Assembly: GCA_016713675.1 (NCBI GenBank)
Contig: JADJOS010000001.1
Coordinates: 2,046,001 to 2,110,000, forward strand
Direction of reading: 5' to 3'
Origin: Acidobacteriota bacterium
GTDB taxonomy: Bacteria > Acidobacteriota > Blastocatellia > Pyrinomonadales > Pyrinomonadaceae
DNA: 64,000 bases
How positions within the stretch are numbered: the first letter of the stretch is position 1; the number at the start of each line of letters is the position of its first letter. The notes beneath the pieces are model-generated. The model was not told the origin of the DNA. It ran no database searches and worked only from the letters and a program-made list of their open reading frames with translations. Shown in pieces: positions 1 through 7,894 of the stretch. The translations under genes and the position numbers were made by a program.

Positions 1-36
1 TTCAGCTCAAACGCGAGCCAGCTTTTTGGTGAATTC

Positions 37-657
37 TTAGGATGAGCGTGCATAAGTTTCAACCTCGGCAACTGTTTCGACAGCGGCCGGAAGAGCAAGG
101 AAAGCCTTGACCACTGTCGGGTCGAATTCGATGGCGGCCCATTCGATAAGATATTTGCGGGCGTTTTCGTCAGTTAAAGCACCGCGAAACGGGCGGTCGG
201 CTACAAGAGCTGAATATGTGTCGGCGACGCGGAGAATGCGGGCGGCGAGCGGGATCTGTTCGCCTTCGAGGCCGTCAGGGTAACCCGAGCCGTTCCACCA
301 TTCATGGTGCCATCGGACAATGAGCTGGACTCCGCGTGAAAGTCCCATTTTTGCGGCGGCTTGTTCGCCGATGACCGGATGGCGTTCGAGGTCGAGGCGT
401 TCTTCGGGGCTGAGAACGCTTCCCGAACGAATATAGTCACGGTTCATTTGCATCTCGCCGACGTTGCGGACGAGAGCGGCCTGCTGGAGAAGCAGTCGGT
501 CGTGCGGTTCGAAATTGAAGACCAGGCCGAGCGAATCGACGATCTCGGCGATCCGCACCGAGTGCCCGGCGCTATAGCCTTCGAACAAGTCGGCTTCGCG
601 TGACAACGAGATCAGTTTTTCATCGAACTTCGGTTTTTCAGCGAGTATGCTCTGCAC
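37..657 (-). CDS. HD-GYP-like domain protein with degenerate metal site
   Basis: A 206-residue protein made almost entirely of one HD-GYP-type domain, the family that hydrolyses cyclic di-GMP. Family landmarks are visible: an early His (AGHSVRIAE), RHPVIGE, then HHEWWNGSGYPDGL and RVADTYSAL. The HD dyad itself, normally HDIGK, reads RNVGE here, and the Asp of the HHExxDG motif is Asn. Two metal-binding positions are therefore lost, so phosphodiesterase activity is doubtful and a binding or regulatory role is more likely (inference). There is no fused receiver or sensor domain. Translation appears to start at a GTG, with no in-frame ATG nearby. The region just upstream of the start carries a heptamer repeat. 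Confidence 0.8.
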   Translation of the reverse strand: MQSILAEKPKFDEKLISLSREADLFEGYSAGHSVRIAEIVDSLGLVFNFEPHDRLLLQQAALVRNVGEMQMNRDYIRSGSVLSPEERLDLERHPVIGEQAAAKMGLSRGVQLIVRWHHEWWNGSGYPDGLEGEQIPLAARILRVADTYSALVADRPFRGALTDENARKYLIEWAAIEFDPTVVKAFLALPAAVETVAEVETYARSS

Positions 658-672
658 GCTCTTAGTCTAAGA

Positions 673-707
673 GTTCAAAGTTCAAAGTTCAAAGTTCAAA
701 GTTTAAA
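673..707. repeat. Tandem heptamer repeat GTTCAAA
   Basis: Four exact copies of GTTCAAA plus one GTTTAAA at a strict 7-bp period fill the gap between the HD-GYP-like gene and the next gene. The word resembles the GTCCAAAGT arms at 18191-18218 and the CCAAAG-rich stretch inside the DUF512 gene near 24430. It appears to belong to a wider set of word-iterated intergenic elements. Confidence 0.8.
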
Positions 708-721
708 GTCGAAGAGTCACG

Positions 722-1255
722 TCAATTCTGCCACGTCGAGGTGAACAACAGGTCGGTCACATTGTCCGTGACTGAGATGATCTGACCAGGCTGGGCAAAG
801 CCGTATCGCTTGCTCGTAACGGAGATGACGTAAGACTGGCCGGCCTCGATCTCGTCAAATGTGAAATGGCCGAAGCTCGATGTCAACGCCGTACGCGGCG
901 ATGTCAATGAGTTTCCGGTGATGGTGACGCGGACGTTTCGGATTCCGATGCCGTCGTTGCGGAGGACACGGCCGCTGATCGTCACATTTGCCGCCGTCGG
1001 CCCTGGCAGAGGATTCCAGAATCCGCCACGCAGCGAATACATCCCGCCCGAGCCGTTAGTTCCGGCTGCCGATTGTCCGGCCGTGCTTTCGACGGCATAG
1101 TTGCCCGCCGTACTGTTCCCGCCGCCGTTGGCGATCACGGACTGCTCGAGTGCGTACGTCCCGCCCGTAGCGATCTGGGCATTGACATTCCAACAAATGA
1201 TCGTCAGCATGGCAGCTATTGCGAAACTTTCCTTTATTTTAGCTGTTTTGTACAT
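722..1255 (-). CDS. Secreted protein with carboxypeptidase-regulatory-like domain
   Basis: Small exported protein of about 177 residues. It begins with a signal peptide (KIKESFAIAAMLTIICW, probable cleavage after NAQ). A Gly/Ser-rich middle contains the paired words ALEQSVIANGGGNSTAGNY and AVESTAGQSAAGTNGSGG. The C-terminal domain of about 80 residues (ISGRVLRNDGIGIRNVRVTI through FGHFTFDEIEAGQSYVISV) is a carboxypeptidase-regulatory-like, transthyretin-type beta-sandwich. The ATG at 1255 is preferred over an upstream TTG because AGGAG lies about 8 bases before it. The same C-terminal domain ends the large broken protein at 60.7-62.1 kb, so the two probably share a cell-surface role. Function unknown. 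Confidence 0.75.
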   Translation of the reverse strand: MYKTAKIKESFAIAAMLTIICWNVNAQIATGGTYALEQSVIANGGGNSTAGNYAVESTAGQSAAGTNGSGGMYSLRGGFWNPLPGPTAANVTISGRVLRNDGIGIRNVRVTITGNSLTSPRTALTSSFGHFTFDEIEAGQSYVISVTSKRYGFAQPGQIISVTDNVTDLLFTSTWQN

Positions 1256-1383
1256 CGTCAATTCTCCTTTTTCGGTTCACTGCTTCGGCGGCATGTTGCT
1301 AATCGAGTTGCGGTCCGGATCATTGCTCCAGGCATTGTTGTTCCCAGAACTTTATTCGATCGGGAAGTCATCCGGGTGACACA

Positions 1384-2823
1384 TCATTTGAAGATCGGCA
1401 GTTTTATGACATTGTTGCTGACGCCATTCGCCACCCACATATTTGCGCCGTCGAACCCGACTCCGTGGGGATTAGAGCCGACCGCAAACGTCCCGAGAAT
1501 TAAGCCATCGGTTGCTCGCAGTTTTGTCAGGTTATTGCTGCTACTGTTTCCCACCCAGATATTTGCACCGTCAAAAGCAACGCCCTCGGGATTATCGCCG
1601 ACCGCAAACGTACCTTGAAGAGCGCCATCGCTGCCGCGCAGCTTTGTCACATTGTCGCTACTGCCATTCGCCACCCAGATATTAGCACCGTCAAACGCTA
1701 CCCCCTGAGGATTAGAGCCGACCGCAAACGTCCCAAGAACCGCACCGTCGCTTGCCCGCAGCTTTGTTACATTGTTAGAGAACGTATTTGTTACCCAGAT
1801 ATTTGCACCGTCAAAAGCAACTCCATTGGGACCAGTGCCAACCGCAAAAGTCCCAAGAAGGGCGCCATCGCTTGCACGCAGTTTTGTTACGCTGTTGCCG
1901 ATCGCATTCGACACCCAGATATTTGCGCCATCAAAAGCGACGCCGAAGGGCAAATTGCCGACTGTAAACGTCCCTTGAACAACGCCGTCGCTCGCACGAA
2001 GTTTTGTCACATTGTTGCCGCCTTGATTCGCAACCCAGATATTTGCTCCGTCAAATGCGATTCCGTAGGGATTCGAGCCCACCGCAAACGTCCCCTGAAC
2101 CGCGCCGTCGCTTGCACGCAGCTTGGTCAAATTGTTGCTGCCTTGATTCGTCACCCAGATATTTGCGCCGTCAAACGTGACATCTTGGGGAGACGTGCCA
2201 ACAGTCACCCGCTGCCCGAGCAGATCCCAGCGACGCTGGCCGAGCAGCTTTAGGTTTTGCTGGTTTGGGAAGACATCCGCCGCGAGTGCGGCTGCTGGTA
2301 CGGTGTTGCTCGTGATACTTGCACCGTTGAGGTTGGTCAATGCGGAGCCGTTGCCGTTGGTTTGGAGGTAAGTGTTCGCCGCAAGGCCGCCGAGGCTGTC
2401 CGAATCCGCAGAGCTAAGGCTCTTGGTCGCGTAGGGAGATGTCGTTACCATTTGTCTCGGTGTCATTGTCGTAAATGATCCCTCAGCCGGCTTTTTGACC
2501 GCGATCTCGATCCAGCGGTCGGCTCCGCTCGCGAATGGGGTCTGCGGCGAATAGTCGAGCTGAACAGTGAATGCTCCGTTGGCTACTGTCACCGATGTAT
2601 TCGTGATCGTCGATCCGACCACAGCCCCTCCCGATACGGCATCATACACAGTGAACTGCATCTGATAGGTCCCGCCCGCAGGCAACGCGCTGTCCGTCAA
2701 GCGCCCTTGAAACGTAAACGCCGGTGTTTGGCCCAATGATGTCGCAGCAAAGGCCAGTAATGCGATCAAACAAACCGTCATTCCGCGCAGCTTTGTACGT
2801 AGTGCACAAACCTGAGTGTTCAT
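1384..2823 (-). CDS. Secreted YVTN-type seven-bladed beta-propeller protein
   Basis: A 479-residue exported protein. After a signal peptide (LIALLAFAATSLGQ) comes a domain of about 110 residues starting FTFQGRLTDSALPAGGTYQ. A short tail-fibre-like linker follows (SADSDSLGGLAANTYLQTNG, LTNLNGASI). The rest is seven 40-residue repeats built on the pattern GVAFDGANIWVxN followed by NVTKLRASDGxxxGTFAVG, which is enough for a closed seven-bladed propeller. The repeats are near-identical in DNA at an exact 120-bp period, pointing to recent homogenisation. A strong ribosome binding site (AGGAAGGTG) precedes the ATG. The next gene upstream is a more diverged paralogue. Substrate and partner are unknown; a surface or envelope role is inferred. 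Confidence 0.85.
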   Translation of the reverse strand: MNTQVCALRTKLRGMTVCLIALLAFAATSLGQTPAFTFQGRLTDSALPAGGTYQMQFTVYDAVSGGAVVGSTITNTSVTVANGAFTVQLDYSPQTPFASGADRWIEIAVKKPAEGSFTTMTPRQMVTTSPYATKSLSSADSDSLGGLAANTYLQTNGNGSALTNLNGASITSNTVPAAALAADVFPNQQNLKLLGQRRWDLLGQRVTVGTSPQDVTFDGANIWVTNQGSNNLTKLRASDGAVQGTFAVGSNPYGIAFDGANIWVANQGGNNVTKLRASDGVVQGTFTVGNLPFGVAFDGANIWVSNAIGNSVTKLRASDGALLGTFAVGTGPNGVAFDGANIWVTNTFSNNVTKLRASDGAVLGTFAVGSNPQGVAFDGANIWVANGSSDNVTKLRGSDGALQGTFAVGDNPEGVAFDGANIWVGNSSSNNLTKLRATDGLILGTFAVGSNPHGVGFDGANMWVANGVSNNVIKLPIFK

Positions 2824-2924
2824 ATGTCACCTTCCTAAAACCACCAATATACCCGCGAAGCTTTGTTCGCTAATGTTGAGAGAATTCTTTAAGGAGCTGC
2901 CAGATCGTCTCCAACTGACTCGCT

Positions 2925-4352
2925 TTAGGGAAACGCCGACAGTCGTGTCACGTTGCCGCTGCCGCTATTCGTTACCCAGATATTTGCGCCATCAAACGCG
3001 ATGCCCATAGGTGCCGTGCCGACCGCAAAAGTACCCAATACCTCGCCGTTACTAGCCCGCAGTTTTGTCACATTGTTCGCGTCTTGATTCACGACCCAGA
3101 CATTTGTGCCGTCAAATGCCACCGCGACAGGGCGAGGACCTACGTTGAAAGTTCCGAGGTTCGAGGTGTCGCTCGCTCGACGCTTTAGTACGTTCGGAGA
3201 GACCAAATTGTCATTAACTGCCCATATGCTGTCCCCATCGAAGGCGATATTCAATACGTCACCTGAAGGTAGGAACGACCCGATCACGGTGCCGTCCGAT
3301 ATTTGCACCTTCGCCACACTGTTGATCGTTATATGGGACACCCAGATATTTTTACCGTCAAACGCTACTCCGCGGGGGCCGTCACCAAAACTGAATGTAT
3401 TGTTCAGTTGACCGTCGGCGGCACGAACTTTTAAGACATTGTTTACGCCGCAATTGGTGGCCCAGATGTATTCGCCGTCAAAGGCTACTCCGTAACAGCC
3501 GGTGCCGAACAAGAAGTTGCCCTGGTTCGCACCATCCGAGGCTCGGAGTTTTGTCAGGTGGCCGAAATTGGTGGCGACCCAGATATTTGTTCCGTCAAAC
3601 ACCAGTCCCTGAGGCCTGTCCGAGACATTGAAGGTTCCTAAGACCACGCCGTCACTGGCCCGGAGCTTTGTCACCGTGTCGCTGTCATAATTGGCCACCC
3701 AAATATTTGCACCGTCAAAAGCAATGGCACGGGGGCTGTTGCCAACCGCGAAGTTGGTTTGACTTCTCAGCAGATCCCATCGGAGCGAGCCCAACAGATT
3801 AGAATGGGTCGTAGCGGCAACCGTCACCGCAGGCGAAAGTGCCGCATTGGTTATGGTGTTGTTAGTGATGTTTGCACCATTGAGATTGGTCAGGCCCGAG
3901 CCGTTGCCGTTCGTCTGCAAATAGGTATTCGCCGCCAGGCCGCCGAGTTTGTCCGAATCGGCAGAGCTTAGGCTCTTGGTCGCATATGGAGCACTCGTGA
4001 CCAACTGTCTTGGTGCGAGCGTCGTATATCCGGCGTCGGCGGGCTTCTTGACGGCGATCTCGATCCAGCGTTTGTCACCTGATGCGAATGGAGTCTGCGG
4101 AGAATAGTCGAGCACGACGGTGAATACACCGTTAGCTGCAACGACTGAAAGATTTGTGATGGTCGAGCCGACCGCCGTTCCGCCTACCAACTCATCGTAA
4201 ACCGTGAACTGCATCTGATAGGTTCCATTGGCGGGCAGGGTACTGTCAGTCAAACGTCCCTGGAAAGTAAACGCCGGTGTCTGAGCAATTGCGGACACGC
4301 CTAATGCAGCCAATGCGAGTACGGCTGAGAGGTACAGTTTTGTACGTATCAT
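2925..4352 (-). CDS. Secreted YVTN-type seven-bladed beta-propeller protein (paralogue)
   Basis: Paralogue of the adjacent downstream gene with the same architecture in 475 residues: signal peptide ending near AIAQ, FTFQGRLTDSTLPANGTYQ domain, SADSDKLGGLAANTYLQTNG linker, then seven propeller repeats of roughly 40 residues (AFDGxNIWVxN, TKLRASDG). The blades are more diverged than in its neighbour; one carries an inserted NDNLVSPNV segment and another has Cys residues (GTGCYG, TNCGVNN). The ATG is preceded by GGAGG. The tandem arrangement suggests a local duplication. Function unknown. Confidence 0.85.
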   Translation of the reverse strand: MIRTKLYLSAVLALAALGVSAIAQTPAFTFQGRLTDSTLPANGTYQMQFTVYDELVGGTAVGSTITNLSVVAANGVFTVVLDYSPQTPFASGDKRWIEIAVKKPADAGYTTLAPRQLVTSAPYATKSLSSADSDKLGGLAANTYLQTNGNGSGLTNLNGANITNNTITNAALSPAVTVAATTHSNLLGSLRWDLLRSQTNFAVGNSPRAIAFDGANIWVANYDSDTVTKLRASDGVVLGTFNVSDRPQGLVFDGTNIWVATNFGHLTKLRASDGANQGNFLFGTGCYGVAFDGEYIWATNCGVNNVLKVRAADGQLNNTFSFGDGPRGVAFDGKNIWVSHITINSVAKVQISDGTVIGSFLPSGDVLNIAFDGDSIWAVNDNLVSPNVLKRRASDTSNLGTFNVGPRPVAVAFDGTNVWVVNQDANNVTKLRASNGEVLGTFAVGTAPMGIAFDGANIWVTNSGSGNVTRLSAFP

Positions 4353-4430
4353 CGTTCCTCCGTAAGTTGTTCGGTTAACGGAAACGATTATACGCCGAAA
4401 CGCCCCTTTTGCAAGCTTTTTTTCGTTCAG

Positions 4431-5969
4431 CTACTTTTGCAGACAGTCGAGGAGGTCGCGGGCTTCGCGGTTGCTGGGGAAGATGGCGAGGAGGCGGTTC
4501 AGTTCACCTTCGGCACGTTTGAGCAGGTTCATTTGGATAAAGAACTCAGCGAGGATCAGACGGTACGTCGGGTTGTGGCCATCGAGTTTGACGGCGGTCT
4601 GCATCTCAGACTCGGCCTTATGCCTCTGTTTTTCATCGGACGAGAGGGCTTTGCCGTAGTAGGCGTGGTAGCGGGCGTTCTTTGGTGCGAAATGAGCGGC
4701 ACGGGCGAGGAACTGGATCGCAGATTCGTTGTCGCCGTCCATCAGGAGGCTGAAACCGCGTTCGAAGCTCTCGTTCGCCTGTTTCATCTGCGTCGTCAGT
4801 TCGTCGTATGTTCCGGCTGATTTAAGCTTCTCCTTCTCCGCTAGCTCTTTGCGGATCTTGAAGTCGTAGTGCTCCCGCGTTTCCTCTTTCTTCAGCGTTT
4901 CATGTGCATGAGCAAGCTGTGTGAAGGCATTTTGCACACGGCGAAGCAGAGCTGCATCTTCTTTGTGGAAATGGTCGGGGTGAAATACCTTGGCGAGCGA
5001 GAAATACGCCCGTTTGATATCGGAGATCGCCGCTTTGTGATCGACGCCGAGCATGTCGTAAAACGTCTCGGCACTTTCGGCCCGCGTCAGATACTCTTCG
5101 ACCGTGATCTTGACCTCTTCGGTCTTTGGTTCGACAGCGACAGGTTTGGGAGCCTCGGGCTTCACCGGCTCGGATGTCACTCCGTGACGAATGGCCTCGC
5201 GTTTCAGTTCGAGCTTAGCCTCGCGGATATTGTGGATCGAGACCTCGGTAAATGCCGGATTCCAATCATCCCTAATTAGCAGGCCGCCGAGCCAAAGCGT
5301 GTAAAGCGATTTGATGGTGACCGGCTCCGGCAGAGTGCGGTCAGCGATCAGGTCACGGGCCTTGATCTCGTTGTCGCTGAACCTTGAGAGGATGACCAGT
5401 TCAGGCTGAATTAGATCGAGCTGCGAGCCGTCCCATTGGGTCCGCCGAAACGTCTCGTCAAGGCTTCGAAACCGCCCAAGGATCGTCTGAACAGGCAAAC
5501 AGCGGCCATAATCGATGAGGAGCTCGGTCGTATCGATATTAAATGCGAGCCCGTCCCGTAATCGAGCGAGCGATGTAAAGCTCCAATCACCGGAGGTCCA
5601 ACTCATAACGTCGATCACGATCGCCTTGATCTGTTCGACAAAGAGCTCGTCGCACTCTTCCTTTGTCAAAAAGTTCTTTTCCCGGAGGAACGCCGCAAAC
5701 TCAAAGTCATTTGTGAAATTGGGGATCTGGGCGAGGTCGTCGCGGGTCAGACGCTTCCGCACCAGCATCATGTCGAATAGCCGCGAGGAACGTGCATTGG
5801 AGACTGCGAAGGCGATCACGCCTGATTTGAAATACAAAATGCACTTGCGGTCACGGTCGGATACGCGCAGGCTCCCGGTCAGCCGTGCCTGTGCAATTTC
5901 AGCGACAAGTTCGGCGGACGGGTGAGCGAGAAAGTTTCCCGAAAGTTCGAGTGCAGATTGAGGGGTCAT
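4431..5969 (-). CDS. DUF4388 - J-domain - TPR protein
   Basis: About 512 residues from the ATG at 5969. A longer reading from a TTG at 6038 is possible but less likely, because MTPQSALELSGNF is the usual opening of this domain. The N-terminal third is a DUF4388-type domain (LTGSLRVSDRDRKCILYFKSG, then FLTKEECDELFVEQIKAIV). After a Pro/Glu/Lys-rich linker there is a J domain with the HPD signature (YFSLAKVFHPDHF), which normally stimulates an Hsp70. The C-terminus is tetratricopeptide-like (AIQFLARAAHFAPKNARYHAYYGKAL). Family knowledge places such proteins in signalling or chaperone scaffolds; the partner here is unknown. It ends just downstream of the propeller pair on the same strand. Confidence 0.85.
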   Translation of the reverse strand: MTPQSALELSGNFLAHPSAELVAEIAQARLTGSLRVSDRDRKCILYFKSGVIAFAVSNARSSRLFDMMLVRKRLTRDDLAQIPNFTNDFEFAAFLREKNFLTKEECDELFVEQIKAIVIDVMSWTSGDWSFTSLARLRDGLAFNIDTTELLIDYGRCLPVQTILGRFRSLDETFRRTQWDGSQLDLIQPELVILSRFSDNEIKARDLIADRTLPEPVTIKSLYTLWLGGLLIRDDWNPAFTEVSIHNIREAKLELKREAIRHGVTSEPVKPEAPKPVAVEPKTEEVKITVEEYLTRAESAETFYDMLGVDHKAAISDIKRAYFSLAKVFHPDHFHKEDAALLRRVQNAFTQLAHAHETLKKEETREHYDFKIRKELAEKEKLKSAGTYDELTTQMKQANESFERGFSLLMDGDNESAIQFLARAAHFAPKNARYHAYYGKALSSDEKQRHKAESEMQTAVKLDGHNPTYRLILAEFFIQMNLLKRAEGELNRLLAIFPSNREARDLLDCLQK

Positions 5970-6109
5970 CGAATACAAATAAGGTGTGGTGGAGAAGCGT
6001 AGGGAGCCTCCATAGATGATAACAAATTGTGCGGTCAAAAGTTAAGAACTATTTTTAGCGTTTCGAGCGGCGATTTGATAGCATTTGAAGACGCCGTACG
6101 CATATCAAA

Positions 6110-6862
6110 ATGGGAAAAACTTTGGAGATCCGCGAATGTTCCACGCTCGATGCGTTGGCTGAGTGTGTACAGCTTCAACGCGATGTTTTTGCCCTGCCTG
6201 AGGTCGAACTGTCGCCCGTGAGGCATTTTGTCGTGACAAAGAACGCAGGCGGCTTTACGCTCGGGGCGTATGACGGCGTGCGTTTGGCTGGATTCGTTTT
6301 GAGTGTGCCGGCGTTCTTGCGGGGCGAGCCCGCATTTTATTCGCATATGACCGGCGTGAGATCGGAGTATCAAAGCCACGGGATCGGTGCAAAGCTAAAA
6401 TGGGCGCAGCGAACGCGGGCGCTCGCAGAAGGCGTCAGATATATCAAGTGGACATTCGAACCGATAAAGGCTCGGAATGCCTATTTTAATCTCGAGAAAC
6501 TAGGTGCGGCTGTACACGAATTAAAGGTGAACTTCTACGGCACGGATTACGGCACTGCACCGGACATGAAAGGTGAGGAATTTGGCCTGGCGAGCGACCG
6601 GTTGTTCGCCGAGTGGCATCTCCAAAGACCTAAGGTGGAGGCATTGGCCCGAGGAGAAAAGTTCGTTGAACCTAGAGAGCCGTCGGCTGTCATTGAGGTC
6701 GTGCCCGATTGGGTCGGTTTGGTTAAGGACGATCCTGCGGCGGCGCTGGCCGAACAGCTGAGAATTCGTGGCGAGTTTCTGACAGTATTTGCATCAGGCA
6801 TGGTAGGCCGCGGATTTAGGCGTGACGACGTACGGCCTGCCTATTTGCTTTACAACGACTAA
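6110..6862 (+). CDS. GNAT-family N-acetyltransferase
   Basis: A 250-residue protein of the GNAT superfamily, resembling the COG3375 group of predicted acetyltransferases. The acetyl-CoA-binding segment is visible as MTGVRSEYQSHGIGAKLKWAQ (V-x-x-x-x-Q-x-x-G-I-G). A conserved stretch KWTFEPIKARNAYFNLEKLG follows, as expected for this subgroup. The C-terminal third (after FAEWHLQRP) is specific to the subgroup. The gene starts at an ATG with a weak ribosome binding site and ends 3 bases before the Rieske oxygenase gene, so the two are probably co-transcribed. The substrate cannot be inferred from sequence. Confidence 0.85.
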   Translation: MGKTLEIRECSTLDALAECVQLQRDVFALPEVELSPVRHFVVTKNAGGFTLGAYDGVRLAGFVLSVPAFLRGEPAFYSHMTGVRSEYQSHGIGAKLKWAQRTRALAEGVRYIKWTFEPIKARNAYFNLEKLGAAVHELKVNFYGTDYGTAPDMKGEEFGLASDRLFAEWHLQRPKVEALARGEKFVEPREPSAVIEVVPDWVGLVKDDPAAALAEQLRIRGEFLTVFASGMVGRGFRRDDVRPAYLLYND

Positions 6863-6865
6863 GCG

Positions 6866-7894
6866 ATGTCAATATTCTTTGTCGATCCCGATATCCGAAA
6901 GGCGAAAACGCTTGGGTCTGAATTCTATACGGACGCGGCCTATTTTGAATTGTCGAAAGCAAAGATATTCTCACGAACATGGCAGTTTCTGGGCAGGAAA
7001 GACGAAGTTGAAAGTTTGAGACCCGCGACGATATTACCGGGATTCTTGGACGAGCCGGTACTGCTCGTGAATTCGGACGATTCGCTCAAATGCCTTTCAA
7101 ATGTTTGCACGCATCGCGGCAAGATCCTGGTCGAAGAGCCATGCAAAGCCGATCTGATCCGCTGCGGCTATCATGGTCGACGGTTCTCGCTGGACGGCAA
7201 GTTTTTGTCGATGCCGGAGTTCGAGAGCGTTACAGATTTTCCGTGTGAGAGCGATGATCTGTGGAAGTTGGCATTTGCCGAAAGGCAGGGGTTCATTTTC
7301 GCATCGCTCGATCCCGTTGAGCCGTTCGAATCGTTCGTCGATGACGCCGCGGCGAGATTCGCCGATGACAATTATGATTCGAACGCATTGCGGTTGACAT
7401 CGACCCGCGAATATCAGGTGAACGCACACTGGGCGCTGTATTGCGAGAATTACCTTGAGGGTTTTCATATTCCGTATGTTCATCAGGCATTGAACGCCGT
7501 CGTCGATTACGGCACATACACGACCGAGACGTTTCGATATTCGAGTTTGCAGACGGGCTATGACAATGCGGGCGAGGTCGCAGCTCGATATCTGTTTATT
7601 TTTCCCAACTTGATGTTCAATTTCTATCCGTGGGGAATCTCGTTAAATGTGGTTCGCCCGGTGACGCCGTCGAAAACTGTCGTCGAATTTCTGACTTACG
7701 TTAGCGACGAGTCGTTACTTGAAAAGGGAGCAGGAGCCGACCTGCACGGTGTCGAAATTGAAGACGAGGCGGTGGTCGAGAGCGTGCAACGGGGAATTCG
7801 ATCGCGTTTTTATTCGCGGGGCCGCTATTCGCCGACACGCGAGCAGGGAACACATCATTTTCACCGGTTGATCGCCGAATTTATGAGTCTATGA
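6866..7894 (+). CDS. Rieske-type ring-hydroxylating oxygenase, alpha subunit
   Basis: A 342-residue non-haem iron oxygenase. The N-terminal Rieske [2Fe-2S] domain has both half-sites, VCTHRGKIL (C-x-H) and IRCGYHGRRF (C-x-x-H). The catalytic domain carries the mononuclear iron motif ENYLEGFHIPYVH and a C-terminal helix (VVESVQRGIRSRFYSRGR) typical of choline/carnitine-monooxygenase-like members. It needs an electron-transfer partner, which is not encoded next to it. The gene follows the GNAT gene by 3 bases and overlaps ligA by 4 bases (ATGA), so translation is likely coupled. The substrate is unknown; a quaternary amine or small carboxylate is possible. Confidence 0.88.
   Translation: MSIFFVDPDIRKAKTLGSEFYTDAAYFELSKAKIFSRTWQFLGRKDEVESLRPATILPGFLDEPVLLVNSDDSLKCLSNVCTHRGKILVEEPCKADLIRCGYHGRRFSLDGKFLSMPEFESVTDFPCESDDLWKLAFAERQGFIFASLDPVEPFESFVDDAAARFADDNYDSNALRLTSTREYQVNAHWALYCENYLEGFHIPYVHQALNAVVDYGTYTTETFRYSSLQTGYDNAGEVAARYLFIFPNLMFNFYPWGISLNVVRPVTPSKTVVEFLTYVSDESLLEKGAGADLHGVEIEDEAVVESVQRGIRSRFYSRGRYSPTREQGTHHFHRLIAEFMSL

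Noticed and set aside
1430..2180. Exact 120-bp periodicity that might suggest an array
   Set aside because: It is the coding repeat of a seven-bladed propeller protein, not a CRISPR or satellite.
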